A stretch of DNA of 64,000 nucleotides from Helopsaltes ochotensis (GCA_013400155.1 VXBM01000010.1:1601897-1665896); one strand, 5' to 3'. Shown: positions 24,801 through 38,523, numbered from the stretch's first letter. Numbers and translations: made by a program. Notes: a model not told the origin generated them from the sequence alone.

Positions 24801-25210
24801 TAGAAATAGGAAATTCTGAATATTGGCTGTACAGTAAAAAGGTCCAGTGTTGAAAGAAGGTATCATTGTGGTGTGGTTGATGGAAATAGGCTGTGCTGAG
24901 GCCACGGAGAGTGTAAAAAAATAATGATGAAGGATGGGGAAATATAATGATGACTTAATCTGAGCAAGCTCTCATTGCAATTGCTGTGATGGATTCAGGT
25001 CAAACATAAAATGTAGCTCTAATTGCAATAATTAAATTCTCAAATGAAGGATGCCCTGAAGATTATTGGGATTTATGACAATTTTTTATTTGTATGTTAC
25101 AAAAAAGATTTAAAAAGAAACAATTTAGTTAATAAAAAAAAATTTAGAGGAGGAAAATCAAGTTTGATTACAACAAGATGAATAGGCTTTCTGATAATTT
25201 TTGTTTCTCC

Positions 25211-25229
25211 TTTTTTTTTTTTTTTTTTT
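25211..25229. repeat. T19 homopolymer
   Basis: Nineteen T residues followed on the plus strand by gcagggg. This looks like a plus-strand 3' splice site, but no plus-strand exon follows. Confidence 0.9.
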
Positions 25230-25552
25230 GCAGGGGAGAATGTTAGTTTTTAAGACATGCTATAAAAAGAAGAAAGAGTTTAAAAATTCCCAGAAATGAA
25301 TCATTAGTTATTGTTTATACAAGGCTTTGGTCTGAAGATGTAAACAATAAAGAATGTGCAAAATAAAAATTAACAATCCAAATAAAGGCTTCCTCCAATA
25401 GGGCATTTATAGACAAATGCCACTATTTTTGAAAAGTCTGAACTTTATTAGAATCAGAGTATGTATTAAAAACAATCCTAAACAATAGTTTCTGTTGATT
25501 TCACCAATATTTCATTCTCTAATTATGTAAGGAATGCATTTTATGGGAAATA

Positions 25553-25801
25553 CCTGCAACAGGGTCAGCCCTAGAACCCCATCTATTGGCTTGAGTATGA
25601 CCTGCAGAGGACTTGATCTTTGTCACAGCAATTGATGTGACAAATTGTCTGCACCCCACCAAAAAAAAAAAAAAAAAAACCTGCAACAGGGTCAGCCCTA
25701 GAACCCCATCTATTGGCTTGAGTATGACCTGCAGAGGACTTGATCTTTGTCACAGCAATTGATGTGACAAATTGTCTGCACCCCACCAAAAAAAAAAAAA
25801 A
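25553..25801. repeat. 127 bp perfect tandem duplication with A-tract
   Basis: Copy 1 starts at 25553 and copy 2 at 25680. The first 108 bases (cctgcaacagggtcagccct onward, ending ctgcaccccacc) are identical in both copies, followed by 19 and 14 A residues respectively. The two perfect copies imply a very recent event, a polymorphism or an assembly error. In the direction of RELN transcription each unit begins with a T-run followed by ggtggggtgcag, which looks like a 3' splice site. The unit matches no element I know. Confidence 0.95.
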
Positions 25802-25833
25802 TAAAAATTAAAAGATAGGAAATAAATGCTTAC

Positions 25834-25946
25834 CAAGTCTTCTGTGGTAAAACAACAGTGATTCTCCTCCACTGAGTAAATTCGCTGGAGTGGTAAATAC
25901 TTGCTGATGTAAACTCCTGACAGCTTGGCATACTGGGAAGACATTC
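25834..25946 (-). CDS. RELN: RELN exon e12, repeat 2A (human ~966-1003)
   Basis: This exon of 113 bp encodes ECLPSMPSCQEFTSASIYHS and then SEFTQWRRITVVLPQKT, matching human about 966-1002. It carries the two cysteines and the STASIYH...FTQWRR strand that follow the Asp-box in sub-repeat A of repeat 2. Acceptor atttcaag and donor GTAAGC are both good. It starts on a codon boundary and ends with TG of a Trp codon completed by e13. Another minus-strand frame is open across it and gives an unrelated peptide. A 127 bp tandem duplication lies 32 bp beyond its donor. Confidence 0.95.
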
Positions 25947-28543
25947 CTTGAAATAAAACATTTCAAAACCAGGTTTTAATGTTGAGGAATAATTGGGAAC
26001 AGAAACAAGGGTAAAACATTCACAGAACCAGGAACTTGTCTGGGTCCAGATGTTGGAGTGAAAGACCCAGAAGAGAAAAATCCTGGCATGTTGCAGAGAA
26101 ATTTCTCAGAAAACTAGTGGTACAACTGAGGATGGAAGAAAGCCATATGAGTCTATTTAAAGAGTTTAGCATTTGTGACATTTTGCTTTCCTCCACAAGG
26201 AATGTTTATCTCTGTTTTTTACTATCTTCACCCCAGCATCCACCATGGACTATGAAGGAAGGCTACAAACCACTACGATGTAAGTCTATGAAAGTGACCT
26301 CCATACTATTATAAAGATCATTTTAGAGACCTACTTGTGAGGCTTTTCCTGGGCATGCTGGCTGGCCTCACACCCTCCACTGCAGTGGGGAGCAGCAGTA
26401 GGAACAGACAGAGCCACGCCAGAGGGCCCAACCACAGCCTACTGAAGCTGTGTCCATAGGCCCTTCCCAAGCTCTGCAGCTGTGTTGGCTTTGACACCTA
26501 CAGCAAATGTAAATTCTTCCCTCCTGCTTCTAGGACTATTTCAGCATTTAACTCAGATTCTTGTTGAGGTCTCTTTCCCAAATTATATCTTTTTTTAATT
26601 CAGAAAATATGATCATTGTCATATCTTTTTAATATTAAATATAAATGAAGCCCATTATCCCAGCTTCTCACTGTTTTCTAGTGCCGCCCTTCCCATGTTA
26701 CTTCATTTTTTGCAATACTCCATTTATTTATTTATTTATATTTTGCCAGAACAGCACCCAAAAATTGGCCTATGAGATATTAATAAAGTGCTTGGAACTT
26801 ACTACCAACCAGTGTGATCCTCTTTTAGCTACCAATTCAGAGTCCCTTCTTCCTCTTCCTGCCACAGCACAGCTTCTCCTGACCATCCCCACATGCTCAA
26901 GAGCATTTTGCTGGTCACTGCTGTGCTCACCCCATGAAGGGTATTGGGCAAGAGAACAGACACCTGCTCATGCAAGTAGCCTATTTTGACTGTTCTGAAA
27001 CTAATAATAAAGCAGTGACTCTCTACAGAAGTTATGGCAGATAAGAATATTTATATAGTTAAATTATAGTTATGTATTAAATATGAAGAAAGGCAGAATA
27101 TATTATTTTACAGAGAAATTTCTTGCTCAAATATTTTAGAGTATTAAATGAAGATCTGAGACCTTATTTTGTTGGGGTTTTTTTAGTAGATTTTTCTAAA
27201 GGCTTAGTTTCCTTTTCAGCAACTTTCAAACATTTTTTTCTTGATTCATCTCCCCTAAATGATTGCAATAAACAGGATCTGATCAGTGCTTGCAAAGCAA
27301 ACAACGTTTTCAAACATTTTAATTAATTAGTGTTTTGTTTATTTGCCAGATTATGTCCTTGAAATATACTACAAATACTCTTTTATCACAGCAACATGGG
27401 TGGTGTGAGAAAAATGATTTGGCTGCATGTTCTTTCTGAACTCAGCTCTGCTGTGCAAGGAAAGGAGCACTAAAATCTGAAGGCAACTTATCTTCCATTG
27501 ATGGCAAGCACAAACCCCCAACACCCACTGCTAGGAACTATTCTTGGAGACCATGATGATGCCTGCTAAGTATAAAATACAGGAACAGTGTTCGAAATGT
27601 ATGATTTATAGCTTTCTCTGGATTCTGTTTAAGGTAAGAAATCATTATTTGGATTTCCGAAGTTTAAAAATTCATTTATTGCCATTTCTTTATATTGCCC
27701 ACCAAAGTAAATGTGGCAAAACACAACATGGCAAGGGTAACCAGGCAAAAAAGCTTTAATTGCTCATAGAAGGTGTGGAACTTGAACAAATCCTCCAGTC
27801 AGCCTGCAGAGCAGGCAGTGAAAAGGCAGTAGGACAAGTTCCCTGACACCCTCTGAACCTGCTCAGAGGCAGTCAAAGGACCTTGGGTAGTTCACCCTGA
27901 GGCCAGGGAAAGTCCAGCTTTCAATCTTAGAGGGAAAACAAGAGCATGAACTATGGCCAAATGTGCTGCTCACATCTGTGCTGAGACAGCACTGAGCCAC
28001 CCGGGGAAAGAGCAGCCAATGCTGCTATTTGCACTTGGAGCAGAGCGGGGGAAACAGCCGGTCATTACAGCCCTGGACTGTGTTTGAACCAGGGGTGGGA
28101 GATGAAAGGCTCTACATTACAATCCCCTGAAGGAATGCGCTTTCCATTTACGAAATGGCTGGGCACAAGGGCAGAAAGAATTTCTATCCATTTAAATTCC
28201 AGGAAACAGTAGATGCATTTTGCTTAGAAAAACAAAGCAATAGCACAGGAAAGATCTCAGCCATTACCCTGTAGCTCTAATTGTGGCCCAATTTTTTTCT
28301 CAGCCTTGGTCCATTCCTGTCACAATTTTGTATTTCAGGCTTTCAGATACTTTTCTTCCAAATATTACAAGGAACAGTCTAAATAATCTATTCGTAATTT
28401 TGACTGATTAAAGCTGAGCATTTCTTTATTGAAAGGTGAAAAAGGAAAATATCTTTTGTTGCTCAATGCCAAAAGTGTATCTCTGACTATATTTGTATAA
28501 AACAGAGTTTATGGAAGACAAATGTCCTCACTGCCAGCCTCAC
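25947..28543 (-). other. RELN: RELN intron e11-e12 (2597 bp)
   Basis: Donor GTGAGG, acceptor atttcaag. No gene or named repeat was recognised. Confidence 0.85.
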
Positions 28544-28736
28544 CTCCTGAACAAGGTGCCATGTGAGGCCATGGTTGGTGGAGTACTCCAGTTTCACCTG
28601 GTTGTCCATATGAGGAGTAAAGGCCTGACCACAGCCCATCACCAAGTTGAACTGTATCATATACGAAGCTCCAATCTGCATAGACTGGGTCTCCACGTAG
28701 CGCATGCTAGAGGCTAGCTTTGAATCTCCTGTAAAA
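28544..28736 (-). CDS. RELN: RELN exon e11, repeat 2A Asp-box (human ~901-965)
   Basis: This exon of 193 bp encodes the segment from FTGDSKLASSMRYVETQSMQ to HLVQE, matching human about 902-965. It is sub-repeat A of reelin repeat 2: YMIQFNLVMGCG is the strand before the Asp-box and YSTNHGLTW is the box. AFTPHMD replaces human KYTPHMD. Acceptor is tctctcag, and donor GTGAGG follows CAGGAG. The exon ends on a codon boundary; the next residues ECLP are in e12. Confidence 0.97.
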
Positions 28737-30528
28737 CTGAGAGATGTAAGGAAACAATCAGGATGGATCCTCGAAACAATCTGAAAAAGAACATTATGAA
28801 TGGTTCTGGGTTAAATACAGTGGTGCTTCTTTGTTCTGTAGATCGGCATGTGGGATGAGACCACGCAGAGGAGAATCTTTCTGCTGGTAATTCTGCAAAT
28901 TACCAGGAGGGCCTTGATGTATCCCAGAATGTAAAACACTGAATTATTCTGTTAGGTCTTACTATGTGCTCTTTGTGTTAAAGATCAAGTTAGGATCTAG
29001 CAAAGGGCAACATAAGGAAAAAACAACATAAATAAAGTTCATTTCCCTGGAGTGTCCAGTGCCTACTGTGGTCATGCAACAGTCAGAGTCAGAATTTCAT
29101 TCTAATACTGGGCAGTTAAGATACTCTGAACCTAGTTTAAACTACTCTTACTACATAGACTGTTCATTTCATTGATTTTCGAGTGATCCTGTATGCAATT
29201 CATTCACTGACTCTTGACTGTGCTTCAGATTTAATCTTCTATCCTTGGCTTCTTTTCTTTAGGATGTACCGATATAAGAGTTACATTTTCCAGTGGATTG
29301 GAGAACAACAGTAATGTTTGGGACATACATATACACATATATGTTGTGAGGTACCCAGTTATCACATATATAGTAATACAGTTCCAAGGTTAATAATAAT
29401 AATTCCAATATTATTTCACTTCAAATGCAGCTTTTTCTTCTATGCACTATTCAAAAGAAAAAGGAAACAACCAAATTCAAAACCTCAAATACAACGGAGG
29501 CATAAAGAGGAAGTAATAACTTAAACTTTGAATCCTGCTTACTAGCCTTCAAAATAGAGTATTTTAATGAAAGTTCACATAGAAAGAAAATTGCCTCCGT
29601 CTCCTTGGTTTGAGATGTTTACTTAGTGTCTTCAGAACTACTGTAGTCTTTTCAGCTTCAATGTTTTCTAAGACTATTATTAAATGTGAACAATTTAGAA
29701 AAGGGTTGGGTCTCTAAAGAAAATCACTGCAAATCATCATGGAAAAAAAAAGCTTCATTCAATACAGTGGTGATGAAGAGAATAATCTAGTTCAAGGTTG
29801 CTCTTATGATTGAGTAAGCTACAGTTTATTATCTTCAATAAGAAATCATAATCTGTAAATACAATACAGGAGAACATATTAGCTTCTACTCCTGTATAGT
29901 CAAGGTCACGACAAAGTGAGTGTGAGGACAAGGAATACAAGTCAGTGTCACTTAGGACTCTTTTAAATTAATTCACTGACCTACATTGTTTTCTATAGAG
30001 TCCTTTCCAGAGAGAGCACTTAAACCATAAATGTCACCACCCTACCTTAAAGCTTTAGAAGAAATTACTGAAAGTTTACATTAGTTTTGTCATTATCAAA
30101 TTTCTGTTACTTGGCATAAGTTAAGATCCAGGCTGCTTTCTACTCTCTGACCTTACTTTTTGTGACTTGATTTCCTAAAGGATTATTCAGCTCAGGACAT
30201 TATATGAAACTTTTTGCTTTGTCTTGTCGCTCAGCAGCCCAAAGTGACTGTGGATGGACACTCCCTTCACTGTGAGGGGACAAGGGTACTGTCATGGGCA
30301 ACTGGCAGCACAAGGCAGTAAATTGTCTTGGAAAACTGAATCTGAAGTGTTTGCCCTTTCAGTTTGTGTTGTCAGTGTTTTCTTTCTCAATAGGAAGGAT
30401 AATTTTAAGTTGAGCAGAGGATATAATGTACACTCATCAGCAGTCCAGCCGGCAACCTATGGTTTGTGGCTTTGTGGTTAGATCTGAATGCATCTCAGAA
30501 GAACTTGTCTGGATAATGCCTGAATTTG

Positions 30529-30605
30529 TTTTTCTTTATTTTTCTTTATTTTTCTTTATTTTTCTTTATTTTTCTTTATTTTTCTTTATTTTTCTTCATA
30601 TTTCT
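30529..30605. repeat. TTTTTCTTTA decamer tandem repeat
   Basis: About seven head-to-tail copies of a 10 bp TTTTTCTTTA unit, the last ones degenerate (TTCTTCATA). Confidence 0.92.
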
Positions 30606-32268
30606 TCTAAACTTTATCTTGCATTTTATAAAATGACAAAAGGCCGCAAATTTAAAAGCAAAAGCTGATTTGATCTGACATAGGCTGAAGCCCTGTTGGG
30701 AAATCTGTGCCAATATAACCGGACTCTTCAGGTATCAGTCAAACATGTGCAGTGTAATCAGCTGAAAGTTATGTGTAGCACTGCTTTGGAAGAGGATTTG
30801 GCATTGCACACAGAAACCTGGGCATAGCAGCACATCACAATTACCTATATCTTATCTGAACAGAATAAAGAACTTGAAATTCAACTATTTGATGAAATAT
30901 CTGACCAGAAGCTGTCTTCCCAAAGTAATAGAAGACAAGTAAAGGACTCGCAGTGAAAAAAGGAGTGAAGAATTAAATATTACATTTTGCTCTTGTCTTC
31001 ACAAAAATTCCCTTTATTCAATACTTCTAAATAAAATGAGAAAAAAAAAAGTTCTTAAACTCTAATATTTTCTTTGGTAGCATTCAGGTCATGATTAAAA
31101 TATTTTAAATTTAGTGTTCATTTTAGTTTAATAGCTTAGCCACTGGATATTGTACTCCGCATATTAAGTAAGTATATTAAGTAAGTTAAAAAGTCAAACC
31201 AGCTCTTTAAAATGCATATTAAAGAAATGTGGAAAAGGAAGCTAGTGTTGAGATGCAGTGTGTGAAGCTTTATAAGAAGCTTTTTCAAGGGAAGGAAATC
31301 ACAGTACAGGTACACAAAGTCCTTTATCACCCGCATTTTGTCTCCAGCTGAACACAAGTAGCATTAAAGTTGTAGGCTCCACCTTACTTGTCACTTCTTT
31401 GCTCTCCAGATCTCTCATGTACATGGTTAGGGGTATGCTCTTCTGCTGGAATACCAAATGTTTTCTTTGTTCTTGGAGCCACACAGCTGGAATACCTTTC
31501 CACGATTTTGTAAAAGATGAACTATTGTCCCTGGCGTAACAATAATTAACCAAAAAGTCTTTAGAAATGAGAATGCAGAGGCTTCGTTTTTGTATAAATT
31601 TGTTGCTGTGAGTGGATTTCTGGCACGTGTATAATTAGACCTGTGGAGGCACAGTAACACAATACCCATAGGTGCCCTCAGAACAATCACTCTCCCTCCA
31701 AGCACTGCCAGCTAATTGGTACATCTGGGAATGGTATCACAGCCAATGTCAGCCAACCTGCATTGCTCCAAACTGCTCTGAGATCCCCAGAGTTACCATA
31801 TTTTCAAGGCTGGTACTTCTAGGAATACTAAAAAGCCACATGGATGCAGCTTGTTTTGTAGAGCTGCATCGACTGAAAATATTGACACAATGGCCCAACG
31901 CTCGCACCAGACACAGCTTTGCTTCCATCAAAAGCAGGGGATGTTAGTGCCTTTTTGCATCACATCATACCTACTTTGCTAAATAATTCCTAAATGTGTT
32001 AACATCATTAATATAGTTGAGTCAATTACCAGAAGAAACTTTCTGCATGTTGTGGAGTAAAAATTACGCGAAACAACAAAACATTTAAGACACTGGTAAA
32101 CTACCCAGCTGATGTAGGACCACTGTATGACATTGCTCCATAAAGATAGTTTATGACAAGGCAGGTTTAGTCTTCCCCCAGGCTTCACCAGGGACTGTGG
32201 GACACTCTATTGTTTGCTACACTGAGTTAAATCATAATGCTGTAATCTGACTGGAGACAGTTTATTCA

Positions 32269-32321
32269 TATATATATATATATGTATATGTATATGTGTA
32301 TATAAATATATATGTATATAG
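32269..32321. repeat. TA-rich dinucleotide tract
   Basis: An (AT)8 run grades into TATG/TATAA units over about 50 bp, an interrupted AT microsatellite. Confidence 0.85.
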
Positions 32322-34505
32322 TGTTAGCATCCTTATCAATATTTAAATGAATTTCAGCAAGTGGCTGTATATAGCCTGTATATAATACTGCAGAGACATT
32401 TGGTTCAAAACTTTGCCTGCATATGAGCATTTTGGAGAAGTGATGACTGAATGTACATCATCAAACACTTCATTTTAAAGTGTTACAGAGTCCTTTGGAA
32501 CCAATACACTTGATGTAATAAAGTTAAGGATCCATTCAGAAACCAAATGATGATGATCACAATCAAATAAAATGACTTTTCAGACATAGACCATGAAAAT
32601 ACTCAAAAATCACCCTTGACCAAAACATATGTTTATCAACAAACTTTTTTTTTTTTAATGAAGCCAGGTATAGAAAAGAATAACCTACATATTAAAAAAA
32701 AAATCCTTCCTCACTTTTTCCAATTTTAACGATAAATGTTTCAGGTTTACAGGTTCTAAAGCAGAAATGGAGGCCTAACAGACAATTAAAAGCAATTCTG
32801 TGAAAATGGGCCCAGGGATGACACCCTATAAAATGATTGACAGTGTATTTCCCATGGCTGTACTAATGAAAAAGCTGTTGTCAGACTGTTCTCAAGAGGA
32901 TGGTGTCAGTGCTACTGCAAGATCTGCCCATAAGTTAGAAACTTCTGAGTTAGAAAATGAGAACCAAATGGACTCACAGCTGGGAAAACCCAACAATAAT
33001 TAATTTAACTAGCAACCATTTGTACAGACTTCGTGTAAGCTTAAAAATTTCCCTTGAGAGAAGCAAGGTCAGTGAAGGATAGAGTTCATGTTTTCCAGTG
33101 ATAATGAAAAATACTTAGACATAAATAGTGAGGAAGGTTTTGATTCTTTATTTGATGCATGGAGAGTTCAATGCTTCTACTATGACTGAGCAATACAAAT
33201 CCGAGTCCATCTCCATATGGGATGGAGAATTTAGCTTAGCATTTATTATTTTGATTCTGATTTAGAGTCATGGGAGGAAAAGAGAGGAACCTCTGCTATC
33301 TTATCTGCCCTCCCCATGATAAACTGGTCTTAAAAGTACAGAGGGAAAAAAATGTCATTAAAAGGCTTTCATTCCAACTCTTTGATGAGGAAGATGCAAA
33401 CAGTTTGAGCCCTAACACGTTGTTTCATTTTAATGAGCAGCGAGTACCTTCCCTGTCCTTATTAAAGTGGTTAATGGTGCTTCTACTGCCTCATTATCAG
33501 TGCTAGGACACATTTGGTGTTGTTCCTACTGCTAAGCCAACTCCTTTTAGTTTGACAGATGATCAGAAAGTCAAATCAGATTGCTCAGAGATACTTGTTA
33601 ATAAAATTCCAACAGTGTTTCTCTGAGTGTCCATGGGGACGCTAAAATTATTTTATTTTCTTCAGGTTTTCTATAATTACTATGATTGTACTTTCTCCAA
33701 AGAAATATATCTATGCCAATTAAAACTATACTGGGTTTATAGGTTGATCAGACTAGCAAGAAACTGTTATTTGGTTTTAATCAAAACACACGGATTAAAT
33801 TGAGAGTGCTTGCATTAATTCCAAATGTTACACTCAAGTGCTCCAGATTTTTTTTTTGTGAAGCATGTTAATGTTTTAGTAAAAAAAAAGCTTATTTTTA
33901 TGCAATCCTAACAATTTTTTTTTCCTTTGTTTTTCCCTTCTTTTGCTTCTCTTGCCTTTATTTCCTTTGAGGGGTGTGATGTCAATACGTCATAATGCTG
34001 AGCACAGTGCAAATGTATATATAATACCAGACAAAGCAACTACAAATGGATAAAGTCATTCTCCCTATATTCTACTACCTTTGCTTTCTGGATTACAATA
34101 TAATGGCTATGTACACAGACCTTAACATCACTTACAAAATATTCAGTCTGTACTTAAGAGATTATTTCATTACCTGAATATCCATATTACCCTGCCTGAA
34201 TTTTAAATGAAGATTGTGAAATATTTCTGAATTTTTTCTATTAGGATATCGTTTAAATATTTCATGGAAAAAGAATGCTACATTCAATGTTCCCATGAAA
34301 CATAAATCTGTGCAAAGAGGTGAAAAACTTACTGCTAATTGCAATGAGATTAGTGACTATATTTTTGTCCACAATGGGAGGGTGAGACACATTATTACTC
34401 TGAATAGCTGCCAGAAAAATGCATTTGCAGCAGTCACTTGATCCTTAGCAGGATGAAGAGACAAGGTAAACAAAAGTAGAACAGGAAAGAATACATGTTT
34501 CTCAC

Positions 34506-34742
34506 CAGAGAGTCCAGTCATGCCCACAGTAGGGCTGAACATTTCCCAGGTAGAACCCCAGAGACTGTGTGACTTCAACCAGGTTGGTAAAGTCCAGACT
34601 GATGCTGTTGAAAAGCACAGAGGTCATGATGATTTCATCGATTGCCCACACATCTTCGCCTTGAGAGGAATGATAGGGCTGCCACCATCTGAACTGAATG
34701 CCAACCTGCCTTGCATCTTCAGGCAGCTCCACTGAAATTATT
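34506..34742 (-). CDS. RELN: RELN exon e10, repeat 1/2 junction (human ~822-901)
   Basis: This exon of 237 bp encodes the stretch from IISVELPEDARQVGIQFRWW to YCGHDWTL, matching human about 823-900. The first half closes sub-repeat 1B, with FRWWQPYHSSQGEDVWAIDE as the RWWQP...WAID signature. The second half (SVLFNSISLDFTNLVEVTQS onward) opens reelin repeat 2. Acceptor is ttttccag and donor is GTGAGA. It ends with TG of a Cys codon completed by e11. Confidence 0.97.
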
Positions 34743-37219
34743 CTGGAAAACAAAACAAAGTTATTATTGCCAGTTTTTGCTGTTATAATAATTCTGTGGG
34801 GATGTATTTTACGGTAATTTTTCCTTACTGACCTGAAAAATCATGGAGTAAATTCAGCCCACAAATACTGTAACATCTGCTGGTATAGCTGCTACCAGTG
34901 ACAGGGACAGTTTACTGAAAACTAACTGTCATGTGCAAAAGCCACCAGAAAGATTTTCATTACCTGATATGTAATTTTTGTTTCCACTGTGGAGCTCTCA
35001 GTAAATTTAAAGGTGTAAATTAGCAAAGGAATGATGAGCTGACAAGGATTTAAGAATTCCAGTTCCCCTTCATCAGACTCAGTGGGTTTTATCCTGATCT
35101 CAAGATATGCATCTTGTAAATATCTGCACTATTTCATTGACATCATTCTAATGGTGCTCTTGTCCTAGAAGAACCCAACCCTGTAAATTGCCACAATCAA
35201 GTGGAAAAGGTTCATCTTGTCAGACAGTGTGATAATGTGTAGTCTTTTTTGGCAGACACTCCTTTTTTGTAGTTGCACAGAGATGCAGCTGGAGGTGAGT
35301 CCCAGGTGCTTATGCAAGGTCACCTGATTTGTCATGGTAGCTATGTCAACACACCTAGAATTGACAAACTGCAAAGAAAATTAAGAGTATTATCTAATTT
35401 CCAGGAGCCATTTTCATAGACTGCAGGCGGGAGTATGCATTAATTGCCACAGCAATGACACTTTCTTGAAAGCTCCATAAATCACTAAGACCATGGTACC
35501 CCACACAGCTATGTCAACTGTGAGACAGACTGGCAATAGGGACATTTGTCTCCATTGGGGTACAATTACTTGCTGGCTAAAGGGTTTTCAGCAAGCTCAT
35601 TGTGTAGCTGATTTTTTATTCCTCTCTTAGAGGTAATGTGGATAAAATGATAAATCAGGTAAACTGAAAGCATCTTTTTATACTCTAGCATCAAATTTTT
35701 TTCAGACTCAAGGCTTTCTAAGCTGCCTGTTGTAATGTTTTGTTCTCTGCATATGAAAGGTCTTGTGCCTGTGGTGCTCTTAGTGTGCAAAAGCCACATG
35801 CATAAAAATTACTTGCTACAACATCCTTGTGGAGAGTAGATCTATAATACTGTTGTTTAGTGTCACATTCATTTTAAAGAAGAATAAATTAATCCATTAA
35901 CCAGAAAAAAAAAAATCAAGTAGCTTGGCTAATCAGGTGGGAAGCACTCAAAAAGTCCTGCCTGGCTTTTCTAGGAGCTGCTTTCTGCCATCCCTAGACT
36001 GGAGAAAGAAGTGTGGAGGGACAGCCGGAGGTGACATGGCCGTGTCTCGGTGGCATGGGACCAGCACAGTGCACACTTCATGTATGCAGATACATTTCCT
36101 TTACACTCAAATAAACATGTTTCAGTGACTTCATACCCTTCTAAGAGAAAGACCAAGCCCCACTGCTCTCTGGCACATGGCTAAACCACACGGGATTCTT
36201 TTCTACCAAGGTTTCTGTCATAAGAAGAAACTCTATAACCTTTGGGGTTAATTTTTTAAAGGCACAAATGATAAGAAATTGTTACTGATACTAAAAGGAA
36301 CCATGTGTTTTTTCTGCCATGATTCAGGGGTGTGAGCCTGAGGAAAGCTGATACCCTGGCTAGGAGGAGCACTGTATCCAGCAGGCACTGTGAAGCACCT
36401 GGCACTTGTGTGAGCTAATGCTCTGCCATAATCCAAGGCATATTTCTCTGCTGCCTCTGATGCCTGTATCTTCCCTCTCACTCTTAAGTTGCCCACGTGG
36501 ACACAAACTCTCACAGACAGTAATATACAGAAAATCCTAAATCATGACATACACCACTGATACACATATCAGATGTTAAAATATTTAACACACGTTAAAA
36601 TAAATTCCCCATCGCAAGGGATTAAGCTAACACAATTTAAAAATGTAGATGTAAACCACCATGTATGACACATGTTAGTATGCAGAACCTGACTACACCT
36701 CCTACAACCTACAGTTGTAACAATTTCTCCTGTCTGGCTTTGATTTGTTTGAGATAGATGGAGAGGGAAGGGGATTCCTGCTAATGAATTTTCTGCTGCA
36801 GAGAAGAAAAGTGTTCCTACTTACATTGCCAACCACCATTAAATTTCTTAAAAACCAGCTGGGAGACCTTTGCTCTGATCTCATTCTTTCAAGCTCTGCG
36901 CATACCTAATATTGAAAAGCCACCGACCGCCGTTCTGCTCAGAAGAAAAATGCAGCTGTCAAATGTTAGCAGATTAAATGCACCTTTTCAGCAGAACATT
37001 AAATGTGTAATTATTTTTTTGTATGACTGAAGATTAATTAAATTCGTGGATACAGACTGATCGCCAAACTTTGCAGCAGTCCATCTATGTTACTAAAAAC
37101 GCTGATATTTTCAGACAACATAATATGAAAAGGTGAAGCTTTGTTCATAACTATTGCTAGCATTAGCCTCAGGTTTTTATGTATGTCATTTTTTTATCTA
37201 CCCAGAGTGGACTGAATAG

Positions 37220-37220
<1 letters not shown>

Positions 37221-37293
<73 letters not shown>
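37221..37293. repeat. (TATC)18 microsatellite
   Basis: About eighteen uninterrupted TATC units in intron e9-e10. The perfect, long array suggests a polymorphic locus. Confidence 0.96.
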
Positions 37294-38523
37294 CCCATGG
37301 CAAAATCTCTCTAACTTTGTGCATTTTGTACTTTGCTCTGTACCTTGTCACAACAACAGGAATTGTGTTTCATATCTAATCTCAAAAACAAAAAAAGTCT
37401 CTGGTATCTATGTAATTTATTACATTTATATCTTAAACTTCATTAAAATCAGTCACCAGAACATGTATTTTCATTTTTGTTATAAAAATTTCATAGTGTT
37501 ATATATGAAAAACCTTTAGGGAAATATAATCCCTACAGATGTAATCTTCAATCTAAGAATTAGAAACAGGGCCATGTAAAATATATATGTGACTATAAAA
37601 AAGGCAGGCAAAGGAAACTTTGAAGAAGACTTATAAGTGTTCCAGTCTGTAGCATTTTTTCTTTGGAAACATTTAGAACTTCAAAAATTATAATCGACAA
37701 TGTATTTCTACCAAATACAGTCCTCCTCTCACATGTTTGAGTATTTATCACTCCCAGGAAATAATTTTATTGTTATGAGTGTTTTTTTCCATTAGAACAT
37801 TCTTAATCACACTTTGAATATTGCAATTTTGTACTGAGTTATTGACAAGATGTGGAAATCTACTTTTTTTTTGGTGTTTTTACAAAAGCACTCATCTGAG
37901 CTCAAAAAATATAAATAATGAAAATTATGTGTAGCTAAAGTGACTTGCAGGCTATTTACAGTCCCACCCCTGGGGCTGACTAAGATGTTTTCCTTGAACT
38001 TGGTAGAGAAGAAGACACGGGGCAATATGCAGGTCAAAGCTACCTTTGGGCAGGAAATGGACCTGCTGGAATAGTCCAGTGATGCCACTGTCAGTTCTGC
38101 CTCTTCTGGGCCCCTTTGCAGAGCATCTCCTTTAATTGGCATGTGTTGGCTCTGCTGCAGCTCTCAGTGAAGGTGGCTGCTGCCAGGTTTGAGAGGGTTT
38201 GCACGGACCAGACTGTTCCAGGCTTTTTGTACGGGAATGCTCACGGAGACTCCTGATTTTGTATTGCTCCAGTAAATCTGGTGGGTGGTGTCACAAATGT
38301 ATCAGTAAGGAACACCTTCTCTAAATACAAGAGATGCATTCCTCTCTAATCTGACGTGAAACATAGGTGCTGCTAGATGAGATGAGCTCTTTGTTTGCAA
38401 GTCCCAGGCACAGTCACTAGCAGGTTCTCCCAGGGCCCCAAGCCCAGCCCAGGGCAGAGGGACAGCAATGAAGTCATGAAATTGCCTTGAGAGTGGGAGC
38501 AGGTGTAGTTTCCCTGCTGACTT

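Larger units (their letters stand above)
18826..25833 (-). other. RELN: RELN intron e12-e13 (7008 bp, largest complete)
   Basis: Donor GTAAGC, acceptor attttaag. From the 5' side it holds a 127 bp tandem duplication at 25553-25801, a T19 tract at 25211-25229, and an AT-rich stretch at 22.85-23.3 kb with several homeodomain/POU-like words. A GC-richer block at 21.3-22.5 kb contains a 302-codon plus-strand open frame judged fortuitous. No gene was recognised. Confidence 0.85.
28737..34505 (-). other. RELN: RELN intron e10-e11 (5769 bp)
   Basis: Donor GTGAGA, acceptor tctctcag. It holds a TA-rich dinucleotide-like tract at 32269-32321 and a decamer TTTTTCTTTA tandem repeat at 30529-30605. No gene or transposon was recognised. 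Confidence 0.85.

Noticed and set aside
25211..25245. Plus-strand splice acceptor (T19 then gcag)
   Set aside because: No coding exon or donor follows on the plus strand, and the known gene is on the minus strand.
37179..37379. Repetitive YLSI-type open frame
   Set aside because: Translation of the TATC microsatellite.
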